Assembly: GCA_005656395.1 (NCBI GenBank)
Contig: SRSI01000013.1
Coordinates: 372,001-436,000 of the forward strand
Direction of reading: 5' to 3'
Length of the DNA: 64,000 bases
Source: Strongyloides papillosus
Lineage: Eukaryota > Nematoda > Chromadorea > Rhabditida > Strongyloididae
The notes under the pieces are model-generated. The model saw nothing but the letters and a program-made list of their open reading frames with translations. It was not told the origin of the DNA and did not search any database. A program made the translations under genes and the position numbers. Of this stretch, positions 39,601 to 49,488 are shown piece by piece. How positions within the stretch are numbered: position 1 is the stretch's first letter; each line of letters begins with the position of its first letter.

Positions 39601-41688
39601 TTTTAGAGGATAGATAAAAAATACTTATTCTAACAAAACAAAAAACCACTTTTGTTAAATAGTATAAAGAGTAATTTTATAAAAATAATAGAAGATTAAA
39701 TATACATTTATATCATTTTTGTAAATTTTTATATTATTAAAAACAAAAATTAAATGTTAGAAAAAAAGGTATTTTGTTTGTAAAAAAGTCATTACTTTCT
39801 TTCTTAGATTTTTTTTATTTTAATTCATTTTGTAATAGACACTTTGAGAATTGGTTTAAAATTATCATAAATTAAAACTCCATCAGCATAATTTTAATAC
39901 ATTTTTTCTTTAGTAATGTATTTTTAAAAAACAAAAAGAAATATTCATCATATGAAAAAAATTTACATAGCGAATGTAAAAGTATTTTTTATTATGTTTT
40001 ATTATAGTATTATACTAATGTTTTAGTAAGAAATATAAAAAGTTATTTATTATATATCAGTAATTTTGTTTAAACTTCCATTGATAACAATCGTAATTAA
40101 CTTATATCTATATATTTTTTTTATTTCTAAATTTCTACAGATTTTATTATACTGATAGTAGTAATTTATATAATATAAACTGTTAATTTCTCTAATTTGG
40201 AGAATAAAAATAATTATTTTTCTTCTTTTATCAAAATTTATACCACTATATATATTTAAGAACGGCAAACAGTAGATAGAAAAAATATTTTAATTTTGTT
40301 CTGTAACCATTAAGATATTATTTCATTGATAATATAATATTATATATTTTTTATAAATATACTATTATGAAACACTAATATTTTTTTGTTAATTTTTATT
40401 GTTTACACCTTCTTATATAAAGTTATACTAAAGATATTAATAATTTATCTTTATATCTTATCAAAAATGCTTCTTCTTTATTTATATATAATATTTCTTA
40501 TTTAAAATCATTTAAATTAATACAGAAAATAGGTACTTTTATATTTAATCGACTAACCATAACATAATATATTGATAAATATAAAAATATTTAAATTATT
40601 ATTATTACTATGGGTTCTTCAATGACTACGAAACAAACTATACTTCTTACACAAATTTGGAATACAATAAAAAAACAAAAAATTAAACAAATATTTTTCC
40701 CAAAAATAATTGACGACTTTTCGGAAATGTTTGATTTATTTCCTACATCATTTAACAGTAAAACGAGAATGTGTATACCTTTTTTAAATTCTAATTACCA
40801 TTTAAAATATGGTCTATGGAAAGATATTAATTTTCAAGTGGCATATGGGATGATTATTATTTTTGTTGACTCTATAATCATTAACCTCCAAAATCCATCA
40901 TTTAAAAATCGTGATTTTACAAGCATGTGTCTACTATTTGGTCGTAATATGTATACACTTTTTCGATCACAAACTGTTGATATAAAAAAATTATGGTTAT
41001 ATATAAAAAATTCAAATGATATTTTTGAGAGGAAGTCCCAAAAGGAGACTGTTAAACTTTTTTTATGGGAATATTTTATTGATAGAATTACTACTGTTGT
41101 TATGAAATTTTATAATCGTATTTCTGCTACTGACATTACAAGTGCACCTCTTTATACTATTTATGAAAGTGGATATGCATTTAATTGTTTCCCACTGGAA
41201 ATGCAACAAAAATTCATTAATATTATAAATGATGAAAAAAAACAATGCAAAAAAACGACCCTTTTAAAGTGTTTCTCAAAATTTGTATGAAAATATATAC
41301 AAATATTCATTTTTTCTTTTAATATTTAATTTTGTTATTTTTTTAGGAAATCAGCACAACCACCAGTGAAGAAGCAAATTAATTTTACTACAAAAATTCA
41401 TGATTGGAAAGACCGCCATGAACGTGATGGATTGACTGGTTTTGCAAAAATGGTTCCACGTAATTCAATAATGTAAGTTAAATTACTACAAAAAAATTTT
41501 TTTTAACAAAAGTTTTCAGATATCGTGCTATTTGTACTTATAAAGCTCAAAATATTGGCGAATTGGATCTTGAACCAAACGATATTATTTTTGTTGTTGA
41601 ATTATTACCTGATGATTATGCAGTTGGTGTTCTATTAAGAAATGGAGAATTTGGTGTTGTACCATTAGAAAAAATTGCTAAGCATTAG
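33609..41688 (+). CDS. sorb-1: SORBS/vinexin-family adaptor with N-terminal PDZ, SoHo and three SH3 domains
   Basis: Adaptor of integrin adhesion sites and muscle dense bodies. Exons: 33609-33838, 34189-34394, 34442-34546, 34838-35052, 35152-35947, 36382-36867, 37540-37599, 37651-37890, 38022-38588, 38755-39164, 39211-39593, 41347-41472, 41520-41688; phases agree at every junction, giving about 1,330 residues. Residues 1-77 are a PDZ domain (CGPLWGFRFQ, GLCIGDQIISING). SSWYKNMYKKLHKID near 36820 is the SoHo motif. SH3 domains lie at 39010-39164 (ATAIYGFNGKSNRELSFNKG), 39235-39410 and 41517-41685 (RAICTYKAQNIGELDLEPND), the last without the usual central W pair (DDYAVG). A PPPPPPMP run opens exon 5. 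The middle is Asn/Ser-rich and probably disordered. The exon 9 acceptor (38022) is weak. PDZ in this family is unexpected. Confidence 0.85.
39594..41346 (+). other. SORBS intron hosting a nested gene
   Basis: A 1.75-kb intron, by far the longest of the gene, phase 2. The donor (GTATT/GTAAGT) and acceptor (TTTTTTTAG/G) are both strong. It holds the complete single-exon globin-like gene in the same orientation; elsewhere it is plain AT-rich DNA. Confidence 0.65.
40610..41290 (+). CDS. Globin-like protein, lacking the heme-ligand histidines
   Basis: A single-exon frame of 226 codons. The pattern LTQIWNTI, then IFFPKIIDDFSEMFDLFP (B-C helix type), FQVAYGMIIIFVDSIIINL (E helix type), MCLLFGRNMYTLF (F helix type) and KLFLWEYFIDRITTVVMKFY (H helix type) is that of nematode globins. 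At the F8 position, where LGxxH is expected, it has FGRNM, and the whole protein has one histidine, outside the pocket. MGSSMTT could be N-myristoylated. If the call is right it is a heme-free globin relative, perhaps a sensor or scaffold. No intron is needed; a splice from its end into the SH3 exon at 41347 would require a poor donor. The fold call is by eye only. Confidence 0.5.
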   Translation: MGSSMTTKQTILLTQIWNTIKKQKIKQIFFPKIIDDFSEMFDLFPTSFNSKTRMCIPFLNSNYHLKYGLWKDINFQVAYGMIIIFVDSIIINLQNPSFKNRDFTSMCLLFGRNMYTLFRSQTVDIKKLWLYIKNSNDIFERKSQKETVKLFLWEYFIDRITTVVMKFYNRISATDITSAPLYTIYESGYAFNCFPLEMQQKFINIINDEKKQCKKTTLLKCFSKFV

Positions 41689-42535
41689 TTTTACTAATGC
41701 TTTGTCCCCAAATAATCATAATTTTTTATTTTAATTCATCTTTTAAAACACACACAAACTATATAGAATATTTTAAAATTTAGTTGGAACAATATTTTTA
41801 TTTGTATCATTATTATTTTTAATAAAATGTTTTTACCTAACCACTCTTTGATTACATTGTGGTCAAAATATAATAATAATCTATTATCTACTTAAAAGTC
41901 AAAATATTCAAATAAATATTTGATGAAAAGTAGTTAAGATAGCGTTTTAATGATTTTGATTACATCTAACTATTATGAAATTTTTGTTTTCTTTTTTATC
42001 AAAAAACTAACATTAAAAGTATAAATCCCTATTGCATAACGTGCTTTTATTTATTTTTTTCTCCTATTAGATACTGATTAACAAACACTTGGTTTTTTTA
42101 AACAGGGAATAAAATTTTATTTCTTAAAAATAAACTTGATAAAATTGTAGTGTAGTATGTAATCGACTAAGGAAATAGTATATTTAATTACTCATAACAG
42201 TTAACTATAAAATACAAAATCCATCGAACACAAAGGAGTAGTAAAAATTTCCATAGCAATAATTTTAATACCACATTAAAAGAAAGTTTATTATATTGTC
42301 CAATTTGCTGTACCTTTACTTTTTACACACAATATTTTGAAATAATCAGCATATGTGACGTGTTGTAAGATGTTTATAGAATAGAAACTCAACCACTCTT
42401 TCGTTATTTTGACATTGATTACGTGTGATTAGTAAAGTTTTTATTTGTATATAAATGATTGCCTTTTTACGTATTTCATTAAAACACTGATATTGCAAAT
42501 ATTAATACCACTCTTTTTTTATTATAGATATTATT
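41689..42535. other. Spacer: SORBS 3' UTR and perilipin upstream region
   Basis: AATAAA at 41821-41826 probably ends the SORBS transcript. At 42526-42527 a TTATTATAG acceptor lies 9 nt before the perilipin ATG and may receive a spliced leader. Nothing else recognised. Confidence 0.45.
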
Positions 42536-43778
42536 ATGACTGAACAAGTTGACCCTATTAATTCTCAGGAAGCTTTGAATGCAAAACTTCTTGAGCTTTA
42601 CAACATAGCTATCAATTCTCCAATTGGAAAATACGTAAGTTTACTTTTAATATTTCATATCCTGTAATATTTTTAAGGTTGAGGCTAGCTATAATTCTGC
42701 TAAAACATACAATCCCCTTGTTGAGTCTACTGTTACAACATTAGAAGCTGGAATTGCTAAAGCCGCAACTGATTACATTTTACCTACAGCTGCCAAAGTT
42801 TATGACAACTATTCAAAGAGTGTTGATGGAACTAAAAATGCATTAGATAAAACAAAGGAGGCTGCAAATGTTTCAACAGCCTATGGATTGACTGCACTTG
42901 TAGCTGGTGTTCAACTGGGATTATTGGCAGGTTTAACAAGTGCTAATTTAGCTCTCGATACAGCAAAATATACAAAAGAAATGAGCACAAATGCTGCTAA
43001 TTATGTTAATGAATGTAAAAATTCAGCTACTGAAGTAGTTATTTCAACAGTTGAGAAGTCAGTTGAGATGGCTACTATTCCAAAAAATATAGCAACTGAA
43101 CAAATGAATTATTTATTGGATGTTACAACAGCTTATGCTGAATCATTAACTAAAAAGACGATACCAAAAGAGGACTTAGGTGAAAATCCATCAATCTTTG
43201 ACCGTCTCTCTGTTATCGTTAAATTTTTGGCCTATAATGTTCTTGACAAGAAAAATTTGGAATATTTTCAACCATTGGTACAAAATTTATATGGGATTAT
43301 AGACAAAATTAAGAATAATTTTTTACTACTTGACGTTTTTATCAAAGAGAAAAAATGGCCAATAGGTTCTTATAAGGATATCTCAGAATATTTATTAAAA
43401 ACAAAAATGTCGATTGAAGAACAAGCTAAAAAACTTAATATATCACCAGAGCAATTATTAATGGAACAAATTCGTCAAAACACAGAAAAGCTTGATAAAA
43501 GTACTGAGGAAATAAAATTGAAAGGAGAAAACTTATTGACACCACAAATAAATGACTTTTTGTCCAAAATTATAACTTCAATTAGAAATTTTGACAACTC
43601 TATCACTACAAGTAAATCAGTTTTTGATGTTCATGATGAAGTAATACAAAAAATTATTCATTTATTATCAACTGCATTAACATTTAGTGGATTGAAGGAA
43701 AGTGATAAAGAAAACGATGATGAAAAAAACGATGAAAAAGAAGTTGACAAATCTGATGTATCTACAAATAACGTATAA
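42536..43778 (+). CDS. plin-1: Perilipin (PAT-family lipid droplet protein)
   Basis: Coats lipid droplets and controls access of lipases. Exons 42536-42634 and 42678-43778, phase 0, 399 residues. The N-terminal third is the PAT region (VEASYNSAKTYNPLVESTV, YILPTAAKVYDNYSKSVDGT), followed by an amphipathic Ala/Thr-rich helix region (LVAGVQLGLLAGLTSANLAL), then a helical-bundle C-terminal half and a charged Asp/Glu/Lys tail. Length and order match the single C. elegans perilipin (also called mdt-28). AATAAA at 43862-43867 lies about 85 nt after the stop. The hydrophobic stretch near residue 120 could anchor the protein on the droplet. Confidence 0.85.
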
Positions 43779-44055
43779 GATAATGTATTTATAGAGAATT
43801 ATTATATTTTCCTGTTACGAGATTATTCTCCTAATACAAATATTTTTTCTTTTAATTTTTTAATAAAGTAAAAATAATATCGTTAAAATTTCTAAAAATA
43901 TAGTTTCTTAGTTAATCATTATCACGACACTCCTAAGTAAAGTTACAAATGCTTTGATAAGATTACATTTATTGATAACTCTTCATATAAAATAATTAAA
44001 ATATTAAATAAAGGTAATAAATTATAATTCGATTATTAATCATTTAATTGATACC

Positions 44056-44597
44056 ATGAAATATCTTCTCGCATCAATTGTTATTTCAATATTTATTACT
44101 CTTTCATTTATCACGGCTGATGATGGAACTTTTACATTTAAAAAAAATTGTGGTGGTGATCCTCTTAATTGCCAATTTACATTTACTGCTCCAGAGGTAA
44201 TTTTAAAATGTCTCAAATACTAAAATTATATTTCATTGTTAGAAATTAATGGAATCAATAGATGAGGCCGAATTTAATAAAACAATATCACAATTAGAGG
44301 AGGGATTTACAAATTTAACTTCAAACATTCAAAAATTAGAAACAATCGGAAATGATACTATAACGGTGAATTTTTCATTAACTTTATCTTAAAAATAATA
44401 AATTTTAGTATTTGAATAATGCCACAACAATAATTAACAATCAATTAGCATCCATAAATTCATCAATTAGCTCCATTTCTGGTAACATTACATCACTTCA
44501 ACAGGAAGCTGAAAGTTTGACAAATGACGCTACAAAACTTATTCAAGCTATGATATGTTTTCTTAATAGTGAAAATCCTTCATCATCCTGTTACTAG
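44056..44597 (+). CDS. Small secreted helical protein, nematode-type, unknown function
   Basis: Exons 44056-44196, 44243-44365 and 44409-44597, all phase 0, 150 residues. Residues 1-20 are a signal peptide (LLASIVISIFITLSFITA). A short Cys pair follows (KKNCGGDPLNCQF), then about 95 residues with hydrophobic spacing of coiled coil, rich in Asn, Ser and Thr with several sequons (NLT, NDT, NAT, NSS, NIT), and a C-terminal Cys pair (ICFLNSENPSSSCY). The two pairs could form two disulfides closing a helical hairpin. I do not recognise the family; small secreted proteins of this layout are common in parasitic nematodes. Confidence 0.7.
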
Positions 44598-45109
44598 ATA
44601 CATTAAATCAAATAACAATAATATAAATTTTTATTTTTGAGTTCTATAAGATTGGATCGACAAATATAAATGATCATTCTTCTTGTTTTAAAAAAATTCT
44701 TTTTAAAAAATTGAACACATTAATTTTTTGTTACTAGATGAATAAATTAATGTAAAATTCTTTTATAATAATCAAAAAATTTATTATCTATATTTTAATA
44801 ATTTTAATTATAAATTATATAAGATAGGATTCTTTCATGTATTTGAAGGTTACTATACAACATATTATATTTGATTTTATCATTTAACATTGTTTTGTCT
44901 AGTATTTAAAACAGGCGTCATATAACATTATATACTTATCTTGAAAAAAACTTCAAAAAAATAAAAAACATGACGACATAATTAATACGTGATAATAAAT
45001 TAGTTTTATTTAATCCTTTACCTAATTTTTATTATATTTTATAAAATCCTGAATTTTTCATTATTTAAAATAGTCTCAGAGTGAGATTTTTTTCTATCTA
45101 TATTTTATA
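44598..45109. other. Intergenic spacer
   Basis: AT-rich; separates two same-strand genes for secreted proteins. Nothing recognised. Confidence 0.35.
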
Positions 45110-45994
45110 ATGAAAATAATATATACTCTAATTTTTTTATTTTTTCAAATATTGTTATGTGTATTTTCAATTCCATATTTGCCGCAAACATATCCTTCAG
45201 AACAGAATGATAACAAAAAATCATTTAGAACGGCAAATCAAGTTATCTATTTAGGACCAAATATAAATACCAATGACAGGGAAATAATTTTGAATGCTTT
45301 TAAACAAATTGAAAGAAGAACATGTTTAAGATTTAATGTTTTAGAATTTAAAAAACTACCTCGACATGGTATGCCTAATAATCATAAATCTTATGGTGTA
45401 ATAATGAAAAGTAATAGATTTTATGGATACATTGATAGAGAAATTTCTAAATATCAATTAAAAAGTACCATTTACCTATCGAATAGAGGATTACATCATT
45501 CAAATAAAAATACGGCCAGAGGTATTATCATGGATCAAATTCTTAAATACATGGGCCTTAAAGAAGAATATTTAAGACCAGATGCTCCATCATACGTTAA
45601 AGAATTTCGGTAGATTTATATAATTTTTTTAATAATATTAAAACACTTCTAAATTTTAAGTCCATATCCAAAAAAAAGAGCAGTTCAATTTTCAGATGAA
45701 CAATTAGATTGGCCTTACGATCCAGAAAGTGTAACAATGCCATTTGATTCTCCAAGGTATATGAAACCAACAATTTATTGTCCAGGTCGTGTGCAAAAAT
45801 CATTTGGTGCTGGACAAAGAGAAGGTTTATTAACAATATGGGATGCAGTAAAAATAAATTCAATGTATTGTCCAAATCGTATTGTAAATGTTGATAGGAG
45901 ACGTGGTCCTTGTGTTGTGGCAAGGAAAAATTTTTCAATGTCAAAAGTTAGACAAAATGAATTCACTGTGCACAAATATAAAACTAATATATAA
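45110..45994 (+). CDS. Astacin-family protein that has lost the zinc-binding site
   Basis: Exons 45110-45609 and 45661-45994 (phase 2), 277 residues. Signal peptide at residues 1-20, then a short pro-like region and an astacin-type domain: IILNAFKQIERRTCLRFNVL matches the conserved astacin helix before the active site, and LRPDAPSYVK matches the segment after it. Between them, where astacins have HExxHxxGxxHE, this protein has DQILKYMGLKEE: all three zinc-binding His and the catalytic Glu are replaced, only the Gly and final Glu remaining. The Met-turn region reads INSMYCP. Astacins are expanded in Strongyloides and linked to parasitism; this one is predicted catalytically dead. The frame is intact, so it looks like a pseudoenzyme and not a decayed gene. 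Confidence 0.75.
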
Positions 45995-47416
45995 TATTAC
46001 TATTCTAATAAAAATCAATAAAAAATTAATTTTATTCCCAATAAAATCTCCTTTTCATACATATACATTGTTTCAATTGTTATTTTATTATTTGTGTTAT
46101 ATAAAGGATGTCTTATGAAACATTAAGTTATTAAATAAAACTTTATATATACCATTATATTTTAAAACAAGAAAAAATTTTTTTAAATTAAAAAAAATAA
46201 TAATATTCGAAAAATATTGTAGTGAAAATAGTAAATTAAATCTACAGAAATTTTAATTATTATTAATTTTTCCATTATTACTAAAAAAATGATATTATTA
46301 TTATTTCTTCTGTATCATTTTTTCAGTTGGATCACAAACTTTTTCATATGGTCATTTAATTAAGTTGGATATAATTAATGTGGTTTAAGAATACCTCTTT
46401 AATATAGTATGATATTTTTTCCTAAAAATTATTATTGACTGATTTCTCAGAAAATTCGCAAAACAATTAATTTTTTTAAAAGTGAAATTTAATTTACCAA
46501 AATGACTCTTGCCAACTCTTTTATTTATTACAGTGCAAAATAGGCAATAATTTAATTCTTAATCTTTTAAAATGCTGGTTGCTTAAAAGTTTTACTTTCT
46601 ATGAAAATAATTATTATTTCAATGGACATTTTTATATGATATAAAGATCCAAGTAACTACCATTTATGATTATAACATTGTCATCAAATTTCTAAACTCC
46701 ACTACATGAATAAATTGAATTTTTAATAGTATAAATTGACCATAGTTTTCTTTGATTAATTCAATACCAATAACTCTTTTCGCTTTTGTTTTTGTCGCTA
46801 TCTGAAAGAACAACAATCATATACAAGTTCCAAAGTCGAAAAACATTTAGATCTCTTTTAAATTTATTTGCATAAAATTTTAAGAAGATACTCATCTTGA
46901 ATTTTTTTGTATAAAAAATCAGAGAAATAAGATTTCTTTGTAATAAATTTTAAGCGAGATTCAAAACTTTTGCATAAATAAAATGTTCAGTAATTTACTA
47001 AAACTTTTTTGAAATTTTTATTGAAAGTTAATGACAGAAAGATAAAAATTTTCTATAATTTTTTATCTCATCATATTAGTCCAACGGCAATATACCCATT
47101 TTTTAATACATGCAAAAATGTCCTGTTAATTAGAGACTCTATGTGTTACATTAAATGAAGATTATTGACAAAATGCTATAATAAAAATTTTTATTTTTCA
47201 TAAAAAAATTTAAAAGAATGGATATGTTTAAAAATTTTATGATAAAGATAGAAAAAAGCAAATTATTATTAAAAAATTCTTCATAGAATCTCATATCATT
47301 ATATTTGTGATACATGAATAGTTTAGAAAAATCTAAAAGCTACTTACAAAGTCATTTTATTGTTAGGAAAATTTTCTGGCATATTATGAATATTAATTGA
47401 TAAAACCTAATTTATC
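45995..47416. other. Intergenic spacer
   Basis: AATAAA signals near 46007 and 46017 follow the astacin-like gene. Beyond that the stretch is AT-rich with no coding frame recognised. Confidence 0.35.
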
Positions 47417-48904
47417 ATACACACAAAAATTAAAATGGTCATTTTTTCTAACCATTTCGCATATTGACATTGGATAATTGACACACCTTAAATTCGTATG
47501 TTAAAAATAGCTAAAAATCAACATATGACACTTATCTTTTGACATTAGACAAATGTTAAACATTGATATATACCAAATTACAATAAATGACATTAAACAC
47601 ATGTCAATATGTCTTATTTTAAATTTTTGACAATATTTTTATAAAATTCAAGAAAAATACTTTTTCTTAAAAATAATTAATTATAAATTTAATATTTTAT
47701 ATAAAAAACATTGTTTTCAAGTGTATAAGCAAATTATATGTATTTTGTACTACTTTAAATAGATAAAAAAAGATTAAAAAAGAAACTTCAATAAATATAA
47801 TTTTAATTTTCTGCATCCGATGAGTTTTCACTTTGAATGTCATCATTTTCAATGTTTGCACTTTCATTTTCTTCAATAAAACTATTTAAAAAGAGTGAAA
47901 CATCAAGTATGTCTTCATTCATCTTTTCTTCTATTATATTTTCTTGTGCCAATTCGTACATATCGTAATTAAATGTATTAATATTCGTAGATTCAGAAAA
48001 TGTTTTCGTTAAAAATTTAAGCTTGTTATGAAAAATGGTTCTTTTTATAACTGTATATGCTAGGCTCATTTTTTGTTTTGAATTTTTTAGAATATTTTTT
48101 ACATTGCTATTGGAGGCTAAACAAATAATAAAAAATTTGATTAAATTTTAGTTTACAGGCTTCCTCCTTAAAAAACTAAATAAAGCATTTAGTTTGCTAC
48201 AAAGGCTTTTTTATAATATATAATGATAAACATTCACATTTTTAAGTAGTTTTTAGCATTTGAAAAAATTTATATTTAGCAACATTTGTTTTTTGCCTGA
48301 ATTAAAAAAAATTATGTTTAATTAGGCTATTAAACTAAATTAAACAACTAAGTTTTAATTTTTTCTTCATAATCAAATTAAAAAATTGAACTATATATTA
48401 ACATAAAAAAAATATTTTGTTATAAGCAACTTAAGCAAACTTAATAATTGTTGGTTGTACTAAAGACGACTGTTCTTCTCAAAAAAGATTTGAACAAATT
48501 GCTCTTACGGTTTCTAATTTCATTTTCATGGGGGATTTTGTTGTTATTACTAATGATTTTAGTTTCATCTTGAGTAATATAATCTTTTTCTATAACATTA
48601 ACAACTGTGTTGTTCACATTAATAATAAAGATAATAAAAGAAAACTTTTATATAAAAAACAATCTATTCGTTTTTAATATAAGAAAGAATTACAAAATTT
48701 AAATAATTTTTTTAACGTGTCAAATAAAACGTTTATGATTGCCTGTAAAAAAGATGCTATTCCTAATATGTGAAAAATTATGATTTTCACTATATGACAT
48801 AGGTATGTTCTTTTTTGCATAATTTTAAAATTTGACGCTCTGTTGTTATCAATTGATGACATTAAAATTGGTGTCAAAATGACCATTTTAATTTTTGTGT
48901 GTAT
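47417..48904. mobile_element. DNA-transposon-like element with 29-nt inverted ends
   Basis: A perfect 29-nt inverted repeat bounds the segment (47417-47445 and 48876-48904, beginning ATACACACAAAAATTAAAAT). Inside both ends, TGACA/TGTCA motifs recur (near 47464, 47477, 47524, 47538, 47589, 47602 on the left; 48796, 48833, 48856, 48873 on the right), as expected of transposase-binding sites. If the TA near each end is a duplicated target, the ends proper begin CACACAAAAA, as in TA-targeting elements. The interior holds the 88-codon minus frame at 47803-48069 and another coding-looking minus stretch at about 48441-48640 (read ..KDYITQDETK..), but no complete transposase that I recognise, so it is decayed or non-autonomous. 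Confidence 0.6.
47803..48069 (-). CDS. Hypothetical acidic protein or last exon inside the inverted-repeat element
   Basis: An ATG-initiated frame of 88 codons: basic N-terminal third (VIKRTIFHNKLKFLTK) and an acidic Ser/Asn/Glu-rich tail (DDIQSENSSDAEN). Many Glu and Asp codons in DNA this AT-rich suggest former or present coding. No homologue recognised; it could be a remnant of a transposon protein. Confidence 0.35.
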   Translation of the reverse strand: MSLAYTVIKRTIFHNKLKFLTKTFSESTNINTFNYDMYELAQENIIEEKMNEDILDVSLFLNSFIEENESANIENDDIQSENSSDAEN

Positions 48905-49488
48905 TCTGCACAAATGTTGCTCCGTAGTAGTTTATTTCATACTTAAAATACAGTAGAACAAAAAACTCTTAAAATAAAAAAAGGTTACTATTCATTTTAC
49001 ATGGATCATTTAATGTTTCCGTTTAAACACGTTGAAAAATAGATTTTACCTGAAGCAACTTAAAATTATCAATTAAGAAATAATAAAATTATAGAAATGT
49101 GTTCTAAATATTTGGAGAAAATTATTTTATTTATTCAAATATAGTTATTTATCTTTACAAATATTTAATTATATAGATATTTTTATTTTAACGTAAGTTA
49201 AAATTTCATTCTTTTATTTTGTAAAATTTGCATGGCATATATTGTGTACGACAAAAATTTTGTGCAGATTCGTATTTACTTCCTTAAATTTTTAAAAGAC
49301 TTGTGATGATTTCAATTTTAAAATTTTTATTTTTATTAATAAACGACAGCTGTTTACATATCTTTTTGTGATTTTCTATTATAGATAAGATGTGTAAAGA
49401 AAAATTTATTTTATTATAAAAATAAATATTATTTAATAAATAATTCTATCGATTTTCCAATTAATATAGAAAATTCGTTCACATTTTC
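48905..49488. other. Intergenic spacer
   Basis: AT-rich; contains the presumed 3' UTR of the DUF229 gene on the minus strand. Nothing else recognised. Confidence 0.3.

Noticed and set aside
48674..48913. 79-codon minus-strand frame
   Set aside because: It overlaps the 29-nt inverted end and has no recognisable feature.
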